Notes: a model not told the origin generated them from the letters alone. A stretch of 9,944 bases of DNA from Spirochaetales bacterium (GCA_017998025.1 JAGODW010000031.1:1-9944), one strand, 5' to 3'; positions 1 through 6,671 are shown, counted from the first letter of the stretch. Translations and numbers: made by a program.

Positions 1-19
1 GATCATTATAGATGGGCAT
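1..19 (-). CDS. Possible first codons of a further minus-strand gene (partial)
   Basis: Downstream of the membrane-protein gene's stop codon, the minus strand has an ATG at 19-17. It opens a frame reading M-P-I-Y-N-D before the window ends. A purine-rich AAGGGA lies immediately before the ATG, which is closer than an ideal Shine-Dalgarno spacing. The frame is the same one the upstream gene uses and is open between that gene's TGA and the ATG. Only six codons are visible, so this could equally be non-coding DNA. No function can be proposed. Confidence 0.2.
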
Positions 20-46
20 TCCCTTCAGAAAGACCTGTTCCTTAGA

Positions 47-787
47 TCAAGCAAGGCTTCTCTTTAAAAAAAGATAAAGAATCAAAAATAGTTCAGGACT
101 CTCTATCTTCTTTTTCAGGTAATGAGTTACCCTCCCTGTTTCTAAGAGATAGAGAAACCGATTCCGCTTCCCAGGAGGAATCCGAAGTTCAAGACAACTT
201 AAAAACTCTTCCGCTTCATCCATTTCTTCGGGATGAAGGGCAAGTTTTTCCCCTCTTCGCCATTGCTCCAGAAGCATCTCTACCGATATCCCTTCCAACT
301 CTTGAACCAGGCTTTCGATTTTGCGGATAAAGGAACTTTCCTGGAATTGAATCTTGTCAATCCGTTCTTTCAATTCCTTCCGTAGAGCTTCTACTTCTTC
401 CCGGGAACGATATTTTTTCCCTAAAGACCGGAAGGTAACTATCCCAAAAAAAATTCCAGCTATCAATTCATCGATCATAGGTAGGGGATCCCGGATCACA
501 TAGGAAAAAAAGAAATAGGCTATAAGAAAAGCACAGGCGGAAAATACAAAGCGTGGGGTAAACCACCGTTCTGCCACCCATTTATTCACCGCTGAATCAG
601 CATATTCGTATAATTCTTTCCGCAGTAAAGAGATTGATTCGATTCTTGGTTCTGCACCGTACCGTCCTTCCACCTCAGTTTTACGAAGCTGATCCAGAAA
701 CGAAAGAGATCCTGTAAAGGGATGAAAAAAATGGGCAACGCCATCCCCTCCCCGTACGTGAAATAGATACGTAGTAGCTCTTGTCAT
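47..787 (-). CDS. Hypothetical two-helix membrane protein with a coiled coil
   Basis: I do not recognise this 246-residue protein. From the ATG at 787 it has a polar N-terminal part (about 1-78). Two hydrophobic helices follow, at about 80-98 (rich in Phe and Tyr) and about 104-121, separated by a short turn containing R-D-P-L-P. A charged, heptad-like stretch at about 127-168, rich in Glu, Lys and Leu, probably forms a coiled coil. A basic C-terminal half ends in a Leu/Phe-rich helix (about 231-246). There is no signal peptide, so the likely topology is a helical hairpin in the membrane with both long soluble parts in the cytoplasm; that is inference. An in-frame GTG at 805 would add six residues; neither start has a good ribosome binding site, and I chose the ATG. 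The gene is divergent from the methyltransferase gene, so it may share its control region. The intact frame, ordered composition and clear helices make it likely to be real. Confidence 0.8.
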   Translation of the reverse strand: MTRATTYLFHVRGGDGVAHFFHPFTGSLSFLDQLRKTEVEGRYGAEPRIESISLLRKELYEYADSAVNKWVAERWFTPRFVFSACAFLIAYFFFSYVIRDPLPMIDELIAGIFFGIVTFRSLGKKYRSREEVEALRKELKERIDKIQFQESSFIRKIESLVQELEGISVEMLLEQWRRGEKLALHPEEMDEAEEFLSCLELRIPPGKRNRFLYLLETGRVTHYLKKKIESPELFLILYLFLKRSLA

Positions 788-817
788 AGGAGAAAGTTCA
801 AGCACGGCATCAAAAGC

Positions 818-847
818 TTGTCAAGAGAGTCTCTTTTTCTATATGGT
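818..847 (+). promoter_or_regulatory. Candidate sigma70-type promoter for the methyltransferase operon
   Basis: TTGTCA at 818-823 matches the -35 consensus at 5 of 6 bases. TATGGT at 842-847 matches the -10 consensus at 4 of 6, with an 18-bp spacer. It would start transcription near 854 and give a leader of only about 17 nt before the ATG at 871, which has no convincing Shine-Dalgarno sequence in that space. The position in a divergent intergenic region at the head of a seven-gene run supports it. The match itself is modest. Confidence 0.4.
823..835. promoter_or_regulatory. 13-bp perfect palindrome, possible operator
   Basis: AAGAGA-G-TCTCTT is a perfect inverted repeat around a single central base. 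It sits in the spacer of the candidate promoter and between two divergent genes, where a dimeric regulator could act on either or both. With a one-base centre it is a poor RNA hairpin, although a run of T follows. A 6-bp half-site palindrome is expected by chance a few times per 10 kb, so the placement is the only real argument. Confidence 0.25.
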
Positions 848-870
848 AAAGAGGGTACAAAAAGCTTTCT

Positions 871-1695
871 ATGAACCGGAGAAAACAACCTTCACCTACG
901 TTCGATTTCTACTATGCCGCTCTGTTTCAAGATAGATGGCTTACCTTAAAGGCAGCTCTTGAAGCGCCTGTACAATCTATTCCTTTTGAAAACAATCTCC
1001 GGAAACCGTACTTTTTAAATGTAGCTTCATACCTGGCAGCCCGTGTACTGGGAGAAATTGGGAATCAGGAAGCCCTAGATCTCTGTGCAGCACCGGGGGG
1101 AAAGACTCTGATCCTTTCCTCTACGCTAGGGCCAGAGGGTTCCTTAACCTCTAATGAATGGTCTTCCCAGCGGAGAAATCGGCTGAAACGGGTGCTGGAA
1201 GAACATCTCCCTCCGGAAAAGCTGAAACAGGTTCGGGTTACAGGGTACGATGCAACCCGATGGGGATTGCATAAACCAAACTCCTACGATCTTGTACTGC
1301 TCGATGTCCCCTGCTCTTCTGAACGGCACTTGATGGAAAAACCCGCCCATCTAGAAAGGTGGACGCCGAATCGGACCCGCAGGCTATCTCAGCAAGCGTA
1401 TGCCATGCTTCTTTCAGCCCTCATGACAGCCCGCGTAGGAGGAAAAGTCCTGTACTGCACCTGTGCACTTTCTCCCCTGGAGAACGATGGGGTGGTAGAA
1501 CGGGTTTTAATACGAAAAACGAATGAAGTAAAACTTGTATCGATACAACTTCCCAAAGATGCAGAATCGGTACAGGGTGAACCCACCCGGTATGGAATCC
1601 AGATCCTACCGGATACATCCCAGGGTGCAGGGCCTCTCTATCTTTCACTCCTGGAAAAAATTTCCTCTTCAAAAAAAGATCAAGCAGCAGGATAA
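871..1695 (+). CDS. RNA (cytosine-5) methyltransferase, RsmB/RsmF/NSUN family, NSUN4-like
   Basis: This 274-residue S-adenosylmethionine-dependent enzyme probably makes 5-methylcytosine in rRNA or tRNA. Seen in the sequence: the SAM-binding motif I DLCAAPGGKT (70-79); motif IV D-V-P-C-S-S (145-150), where Cys148 is the residue that helps release product in this family; and motif VI Y-C-T-C-A-L (195-200), where Cys198 of the T-C pair is the expected nucleophile. The S-P-L-E-N-D that follows is also typical. There is no NusB-like domain as in RsmB and no C-terminal extension as in RsmF. The N-terminal F-D-x-Y-Y...R-W...L-x-x-A-L pattern and D-V-P-C-S-S-E-R-H resemble mitochondrial-type NSUN4/NSUN3 (D-V-P-C-T-T-D-R-H, recalled). 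ATG 871 is the only possible start, because a TAA lies in frame at 847-849. The exact target base cannot be read from sequence. It heads the plus-strand gene run. Confidence 0.9.
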   Translation: MNRRKQPSPTFDFYYAALFQDRWLTLKAALEAPVQSIPFENNLRKPYFLNVASYLAARVLGEIGNQEALDLCAAPGGKTLILSSTLGPEGSLTSNEWSSQRRNRLKRVLEEHLPPEKLKQVRVTGYDATRWGLHKPNSYDLVLLDVPCSSERHLMEKPAHLERWTPNRTRRLSQQAYAMLLSALMTARVGGKVLYCTCALSPLENDGVVERVLIRKTNEVKLVSIQLPKDAESVQGEPTRYGIQILPDTSQGAGPLYLSLLEKISSSKKDQAAG

Positions 1696-1770
1696 ACGTC
1701 GAAGGAGTTCTACGGAACCAGGCTTCTGTGGGTTGATTAAGAGAGCCGCATCGGTTATGTATCTTCTCAC

Positions 1771-3804
1771 ATGAAAAGCGAACTACTTGCCTCGTTAAAT
1801 CCTCCTCAACAAGAGGCGGTGACAACCCTTGAGGGCCCGCTCCTAATTCTAGCAGGAGCCGGTTCCGGAAAAACCCGGGTTATCACCTACCGAATTGCAT
1901 ACATGCTCCAGAAGGGGATCCCCCAACATGCTATTTTAGCCCTGACATTCACCAATAAAGCAGCACGGGAAATGCAGGATCGCTTAAAAACCCTCACACA
2001 ACGGAAACTCTCGAACCTTACCGTATCAACCTTTCATGCATTCGGTGTACAGATCCTGAAAAAAACCATTGCCCTGCTGGGATACCGGGATCACTTTAGT
2101 ATCTATGATACGGCAGACCAGGTTTCTCTCATCAAAGAAACAGCCCGGGAACTCAAGCTGAATCCAGAAACTCTCGAGATCACGAAACTTCTCCACCTGT
2201 TTTCCGCAATTAAAACCGGGAGAGCGGAATGGAACGATGCGAACAATGGGTTCCGCCTCCTCTACCAGGAGTATCTTTCCCATTTAAAGGCCTACAATGC
2301 GGTAGATTTTGACGATCTCATCGTTCTCCCCATACAGATCTTCCATCAATTCCCGGAGGTTCGGGAAGAGTTTCGGAACAGGTTCCGGTATATCCTGGTA
2401 GACGAGTTTCAGGATACCTCGATGAATCAGTACGATCTGATGAAGCTTCTCGCAGATGGTTCTAGAAATATTTGTGTGGTAGGGGATGATGATCAATCGA
2501 TCTATTCCTGGAGAGGGGCAAACTATCGGAACATTGAACGGTTCGAACAGGACTACCCGGAACGGAAAGAAATAAAACTAGAACAAAACTACCGTTCTAC
2601 CAATACCATTCTGGCAGCTGCGAATGGGGTAATTGCCCATAATAAAAATCGTAAAACAAAAGCCCTCTGGTCAGGGACAAACGGAGGCACACCGGTTGCG
2701 ATCCATTACCCTGAAGACGAACGGGCAGAAGGGCAGTTTATCGCTACAACGATTAAATCTCTCCTTTTTAAAGAAAAAATCACGTATGAAGATGTGGGAG
2801 TCCTGGTAAGAACCAATAGTCTCCTTCGCAGTCTGGAGGAAGCCTTCCTGGCTGAGAATATCCCATACCGGATATCGGGAGGCGAATCGTTTTACCAGCG
2901 AAAAGAGATAAAAGACATTCTGTCCTACCTTCGACTCATGGCAAATCCGGATGACGATGTAAGCCTTTTACGAATCATAAATACTCCCCGGAGGGGTATC
3001 GGAAGAAGAACCCTCGAATTCCTAAGTGAAGGGGCGAAACATCGTTCCTGTTCCCTCTATTCCTTCATCACCCTCTTGATTCATTCCCAGGATTCTCCCC
3101 TATCGGGAAAAATGCGGCAGGATCTGGAAGATTTTGTCCGGCTGATCGAAACCCAGAGGGAAAACGCCTTAAAACCGAAAGGATTAGCCTCGGTACTCCA
3201 ATCGCTCGTATCGGAAATAGACTATTGGGGGTTCCTGGTAACCGAATTTCAGAAAAATGATAAGATTGCCAAATGGAAATACCGGAACATTGAGCTCCTC
3301 ATAAAATCCATAGAAGACTGGGAGCAAGATCCTGAAAACCTTTCCCCGGGCCTCTATACCTATTTAAATCGGATCAGTCTTCTTACCCGGGACGACATCG
3401 AGGACGATAGGGAAAAAGGAAAGGTAAACCTGATGACGATCCATTCAGCAAAAGGGCTCGAGTTTCAAGTTGTGTTTCTAGCGGGAGTTGAGGACGGTAT
3501 TTTACCGCATGCACGTTCTCTGGAAGAGAATGAAGAAAACCTGGAGGAAGAACGAAGACTTTTTTACGTAGCCTTAACTCGTGCCAGGGAAAAACTCTAT
3601 ATCACTTCCTGTAAAAAACGGAGGATACTGAGGGATGTCCAGGATATGATCCCCTCACCGTTTCTCCTGGAGATACCGCAGGAGCTGCTGGTTGTTCAAG
3701 AGGAAGAACCGAACCTTTCGGAAGAGCGAGTCCGGGATGCGTTTGCTTCTCTTAAACACCGGTTTACCGAGATAGACGATCAGGGGAAAAAGCGGGTAGA
3801 ATAA
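1771..3804 (+). CDS. ATP-dependent DNA helicase, UvrD/Rep/PcrA family (SF1A)
   Basis: This 677-residue 3'-to-5' DNA helicase unwinds DNA in repair or at stalled replication forks. All superfamily 1A motifs are present in order: Q motif L-N-P-P-Q-Q (9-14); Walker A A-G-A-G-S-G-K-T with Lys34; motif Ia L-T-F-T-N-K-A-A (58-65); T-F-H-A-F (87-91); Walker B D-E-F-Q-D (211-215); motif III GDDDQSIYSWRGA (238-250); an L-E-Q-N-Y-R-S-T motif; motif V with T-I-H-S-A-K-G-L-E-F (556-565); and motif VI with the arginine finger Arg604 in A-L-T-R-A-R. Length and the D-D-D-Q-S-I-Y-S-W-R-G-A wording are closest to E. coli Rep as I recall it. The name Rep, UvrD or PcrA cannot be decided without a tree. No extra C-terminal domain is obvious. 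The frame has a stop (TAA, 1738-1740) and no other usual start codon upstream of the ATG. It lies 75 nt after the methyltransferase and 4 nt before the binding-protein gene. Confidence 0.95.
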   Translation: MKSELLASLNPPQQEAVTTLEGPLLILAGAGSGKTRVITYRIAYMLQKGIPQHAILALTFTNKAAREMQDRLKTLTQRKLSNLTVSTFHAFGVQILKKTIALLGYRDHFSIYDTADQVSLIKETARELKLNPETLEITKLLHLFSAIKTGRAEWNDANNGFRLLYQEYLSHLKAYNAVDFDDLIVLPIQIFHQFPEVREEFRNRFRYILVDEFQDTSMNQYDLMKLLADGSRNICVVGDDDQSIYSWRGANYRNIERFEQDYPERKEIKLEQNYRSTNTILAAANGVIAHNKNRKTKALWSGTNGGTPVAIHYPEDERAEGQFIATTIKSLLFKEKITYEDVGVLVRTNSLLRSLEEAFLAENIPYRISGGESFYQRKEIKDILSYLRLMANPDDDVSLLRIINTPRRGIGRRTLEFLSEGAKHRSCSLYSFITLLIHSQDSPLSGKMRQDLEDFVRLIETQRENALKPKGLASVLQSLVSEIDYWGFLVTEFQKNDKIAKWKYRNIELLIKSIEDWEQDPENLSPGLYTYLNRISLLTRDDIEDDREKGKVNLMTIHSAKGLEFQVVFLAGVEDGILPHARSLEENEENLEEERRLFYVALTRAREKLYITSCKKRRILRDVQDMIPSPFLLEIPQELLVVQEEEPNLSEERVRDAFASLKHRFTEIDDQGKKRVE

Positions 3805-3808
3805 CCAC

Positions 3809-5653
3809 ATGGTACAGTCACGTATACGGATCTGTTCAATTGTTTCAACGAGTCTTATTCTTGCCATACTGGTAGGTATTAGTTTCATTTCTTGCTCAGA
3901 ACCTGAAGCAGCCGCAGATGGAGGCCGCCCCATACCGGCAACCCTATCGGTAAAGGATATCCCTGGTACCGTGCGGATCCAGAAACCTCTGGTATGGGAA
4001 ATCGGGAAACCTGGCGGTACCTGGTACGACACCTATCAGGAAGATCCGAAGAGTTATAACCCATTTTCAAACCTTGATGGGACCCATACAGCCGTAACGG
4101 GTTTTCTTCTGGACTATCTTTTCGATTATGATACGGACACACGAACCTGGAAAGGGTTTCTCATTGATACCTTTGAAGTAAAAGTGGATCCGAAAAATGA
4201 TAAGATGGAACTGATCTGTGCTCTCCGCAAGGATATCTACTGGAGCGACGGAGTCCAGATGACGGCAGACGATATGATATTCTGGTATAACGAGCTGGAA
4301 GGGGATCCTGAAATCTACCCGGTAGGCGCTCAGGGACAGTATGTGCAGATGAATGACGGAAGAAAAGAACGGATCCTCGTGGAAAAGATCGACACCTTTA
4401 CTTACAAATATATTTTCCCCCGGATTGTACAGAACCCTGTTTTAATGGTGAATGCTTCTAATATCGTACCCAAACATATCTGGGAACCGGTAAAAAAGAA
4501 GGGAAAAAAGGATGTGATGGATTTCTGGGGGCTGAATACTCCTCCAGAACAATTGGTCGGGAACGGGCCTTTTCTCCTGGAACGGTACGTTCCCGGCGAA
4601 CGGCTGATCTTTCGGCGAAACCCCCGGTACTGGATGAAGGATCAAGAGGGGAATCCCCTCCCCTATCTGGAAAAGATTGTGCTTACCCTTACCCCTGATG
4701 CCAATGCGGAACTCTTGAAATTCCAGAAAGGTGAAATTGAATCGTACGTTTTACGGGGAAAAGACCTGGCAACGCTCCTCCCCGGATCCGAATCGAAAGG
4801 GTACACCATCTACAATGGAGGACCTTCCGATGGATACCCTGCCTTGATCTTTAATCAGAACCCAAAAGCCTTGCCCCCGGAAAAGATCCGGTGGTTTACC
4901 AATGCCGATTTTCGCCGGGCTGTAAGCTGCCTGGTGGATCGGGAGACGATCATCAATCAGACGATCAATGGTCTCGCAGAACCGTTATACCACATTATTT
5001 CCGAACATAACTGGTTCTACGCTCCCGAATTGGCAACTCCCTACTCATACAACCTAGAGCGAGCCCGAGAACTTCTGGAACGGGGAGGATTTAAAGACAG
5101 TAATGGAGACGGGACCCTGGAAGATTCTGAAGGGAAAGAGGTCTCCTTCGAAATTATGACCCACAGCCAGGATACCGTGTTGCACGATTATCTCAACATC
5201 ATTATTACTGATCTGGGTAAGGTCGGGATCCGGGCAAAACTTCAGGTGGTAGATTCCAACGTGGTAGCTCAGAAACTGCTCAATACGTATGACTGGGACT
5301 GCTGGCTTGCCAGCTTTGGGTTCCCTACCTTTCCGGAACAGTGGTACAATGTCTGGCGTTCCGACGGGAACCTCCACTACTGGCATCCAAAACAGGAATC
5401 GCCTGCTACTGAATGGGAAAAAAGGGTGGATGAACTCTACGAGCAGCTCATCTACACGTACGATGAAGAAAAGGTTCGAGAACTGTACTACCAATTTCAG
5501 AAAGTACTATTGGAGGAGATGGTAATTATCCCTATTTTCCGCCGATACACTTTTACAGCTGTGTACAACAAATGGCGGAATGTAAACTGGGATGTACGGC
5601 ATCCTATTGGGGACGGATACCGAAAAGTCTTTCAAATAGATCAAATAGAATAG
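3809..5653 (+). CDS. Extracellular solute-binding lipoprotein of a peptide/oligosaccharide-type ABC importer (SBP family 5)
   Basis: This 614-residue binding protein captures the solute for the transporter encoded next to it. The N-terminus has Arg residues, a hydrophobic core (about 10-27) and the lipobox F-I-S-C with Cys29 as lipidation site. Phe at -3 is tolerated in spirochaetes and unusual elsewhere. The mature protein has family 5 landmarks: an early N-P-F block, L-R-x-D-I-Y-W-S-D-G, T-A-D-D, G-N-G-P-F-L-L-E, F-R-R-N-P-R-Y-W, G-N-P-L-P-Y-L and N-x-D-F-R-R-A-V. At 600-plus residues it is longer than E. coli DppA or OppA (about 510-520 mature). I count 18 tryptophans, clustered near residues 490-540. 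Residues 430-441 form a complete EF-hand-like loop (Asp430, Asn432, Asp434, Thr436, Glu441). The ligand may be peptide or oligosaccharide; sequence does not settle it. The helicase stop lies 4 nt upstream, implying co-transcription. Confidence 0.93.
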   Translation: MVQSRIRICSIVSTSLILAILVGISFISCSEPEAAADGGRPIPATLSVKDIPGTVRIQKPLVWEIGKPGGTWYDTYQEDPKSYNPFSNLDGTHTAVTGFLLDYLFDYDTDTRTWKGFLIDTFEVKVDPKNDKMELICALRKDIYWSDGVQMTADDMIFWYNELEGDPEIYPVGAQGQYVQMNDGRKERILVEKIDTFTYKYIFPRIVQNPVLMVNASNIVPKHIWEPVKKKGKKDVMDFWGLNTPPEQLVGNGPFLLERYVPGERLIFRRNPRYWMKDQEGNPLPYLEKIVLTLTPDANAELLKFQKGEIESYVLRGKDLATLLPGSESKGYTIYNGGPSDGYPALIFNQNPKALPPEKIRWFTNADFRRAVSCLVDRETIINQTINGLAEPLYHIISEHNWFYAPELATPYSYNLERARELLERGGFKDSNGDGTLEDSEGKEVSFEIMTHSQDTVLHDYLNIIITDLGKVGIRAKLQVVDSNVVAQKLLNTYDWDCWLASFGFPTFPEQWYNVWRSDGNLHYWHPKQESPATEWEKRVDELYEQLIYTYDEEKVRELYYQFQKVLLEEMVIIPIFRRYTFTAVYNKWRNVNWDVRHPIGDGYRKVFQIDQIE

Positions 5654-5656
5654 AGT

Positions 5657-5662
5657 AAAAGG
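5657..5662 (+). promoter_or_regulatory. Shine-Dalgarno site that fixes the first permease's start
   Basis: AAAAGG at 5657-5662 lies 7 nt before a GTG at 5670 but only 1 nt before an in-frame TTG at 5664. Normal spacing therefore points to GTG 5670 as the start codon. Confidence 0.65.
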
Positions 5663-5669
5663 ATTGCTC

Positions 5670-6671
5670 GTGCAAAGGATCGCCCGATTTTTTCAGAAAC
5701 ATCCCTTGTTTTCCTTTATCCTTCGCAGGGTAGCGGCTATGATCCCGATTCTTCTAGTAACGATCTTTTTCTTTTTCTTTTTCATGAGTCTTGCACCGGG
5801 GGATTTCTTTTCCACGTACTATCAGAACCCGGAGATTGATCCGAAAATCATCGACTACTACCGGAAGGAATTCGGACTGGATCAACCTTTCTACCTTCAG
5901 TTTGTTCACTGGCTCAAGAAAGTCTTGATCGATCACGATCTGGGAATGTCGTTCTCCTACCGTCAACCTATTCTGGATCTGATCCGTCCCCGCATGATCA
6001 ATACGATTCTGTTGAATAGTTTTTCCCTCGTGTTTACTTTTCTCTTTGCGTATCCCATTTCCTTTTACTTTGCCTACCGCCCGCGGAAAGGGATCGAAAA
6101 AACTGTCAATTTTCTAACCCTGATCCTTTACTCTACCCCTTCTTTCTTTCTTGCACTGCTGGGATTGATTGTAGCGGCTGCCACCGGGATCTTTCCCCTG
6201 GGAGGAGCCACCAGTGTACATTACGAATACCTTACCTGGTTTGGAAAAGTATTGGATCGGATACATCATCTTCTTCTTCCCGTCTTAATTGGTTTTCTCG
6301 GCGGTCTGGCTGGATCGATCCGCAGCATGAAGGTTCTCTTGCAGGAAGAATTTCACAAACCTTACATTACGGCTGTCCGCTCCCGTGGAATTGGAGATAT
6401 AGGGGTAATCAAGCATGCGTTTCGGAATGCTTTAATTCCTTTTATTACCGGCATGTCGGATCTCCTGGCAGGGCTTATCTCTGGATCCCTGTTCGTAGAA
6501 ATCATTTTCGGATATCCCGGTATCGGAAAACTCATGTATGAAGCTACTCTCCGCCAGGACTATTTCCTTGTTCTTACAAACATGATCCTGGGAGATGTGC
6601 TGGTCCTTATAGGAATACTCCTATCCGATATTCTCCTGGCTGCCGCAGACCCGAGGGTGAGAATAAAATGA
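5670..6671 (+). CDS. ABC importer permease, OppB/DppB type
   Basis: This 333-residue inner-membrane subunit forms half of the translocation channel. Six hydrophobic segments are visible at about 20-41, 113-135, 147-171, 201-218, 255-280 and 300-323. A periplasmic loop after the first carries the usual D-x-x-x-x-x-x-Y-R-x-x-F-G-L-D-Q-P-F-Y-x-Q-F pattern of OppB/DppB. The EAA coupling loop, which docks on the ATPase, spans about 229-257 (Y-I-T-A-V-R-S-R-G, then H-A-F-R-N-A-L-I-P). The C-terminus A-D-P-R-V is also typical. I chose GTG 5670 over TTG 5664 because of the ribosome binding site spacing. The first membrane helix contains six consecutive Phe (33-38) encoded by a hexanucleotide repeat. 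Its stop overlaps the next start as ATGA, suggesting translational coupling with the second permease. Confidence 0.93.
   Translation: MQRIARFFQKHPLFSFILRRVAAMIPILLVTIFFFFFFMSLAPGDFFSTYYQNPEIDPKIIDYYRKEFGLDQPFYLQFVHWLKKVLIDHDLGMSFSYRQPILDLIRPRMINTILLNSFSLVFTFLFAYPISFYFAYRPRKGIEKTVNFLTLILYSTPSFFLALLGLIVAAATGIFPLGGATSVHYEYLTWFGKVLDRIHHLLLPVLIGFLGGLAGSIRSMKVLLQEEFHKPYITAVRSRGIGDIGVIKHAFRNALIPFITGMSDLLAGLISGSLFVEIIFGYPGIGKLMYEATLRQDYFLVLTNMILGDVLVLIGILLSDILLAAADPRVRIK
5765..5783 (+). repeat. Hexanucleotide tandem repeat (CTTTTT x3) in a coding region
   Basis: Three CTTTTT units plus a trailing C encode Phe33-Phe38 in the first membrane helix of the permease. A gain or loss of one unit would add or remove two Phe and keep the frame. 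Confidence 0.8.

Noticed and set aside
819..824. TTGACA on the minus strand as a -35 for the membrane-protein gene
   Set aside because: The matching -10 position reads TTGAAC and would fall inside the start region of the gene.
1733..1761. TTGATT-17 bp-TATGTA as a helicase promoter
   Set aside because: Matches are poor at both boxes and would start transcription almost at the ATG. Continuation from the upstream gene is simpler.
1535..1774. 79-codon open frame overlapping the methyltransferase end and helicase start
   Set aside because: It lies mostly in another frame of the methyltransferase gene. Its composition (rich in Arg, Lys, Pro and Ser, with no fold signature) looks like a shadow.
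4646..4660. 15-bp perfect palindrome GAGGGGA-A-TCCCCTC
   Set aside because: It falls on the codons for the conserved E-G-N-P-L-P stretch of the binding protein, so the coding sequence explains it.
5054..5494. 146-codon minus-strand frame inside the binding-protein gene
   Set aside because: It is antisense to a well-supported conserved gene and has no recognisable domain or start signal.
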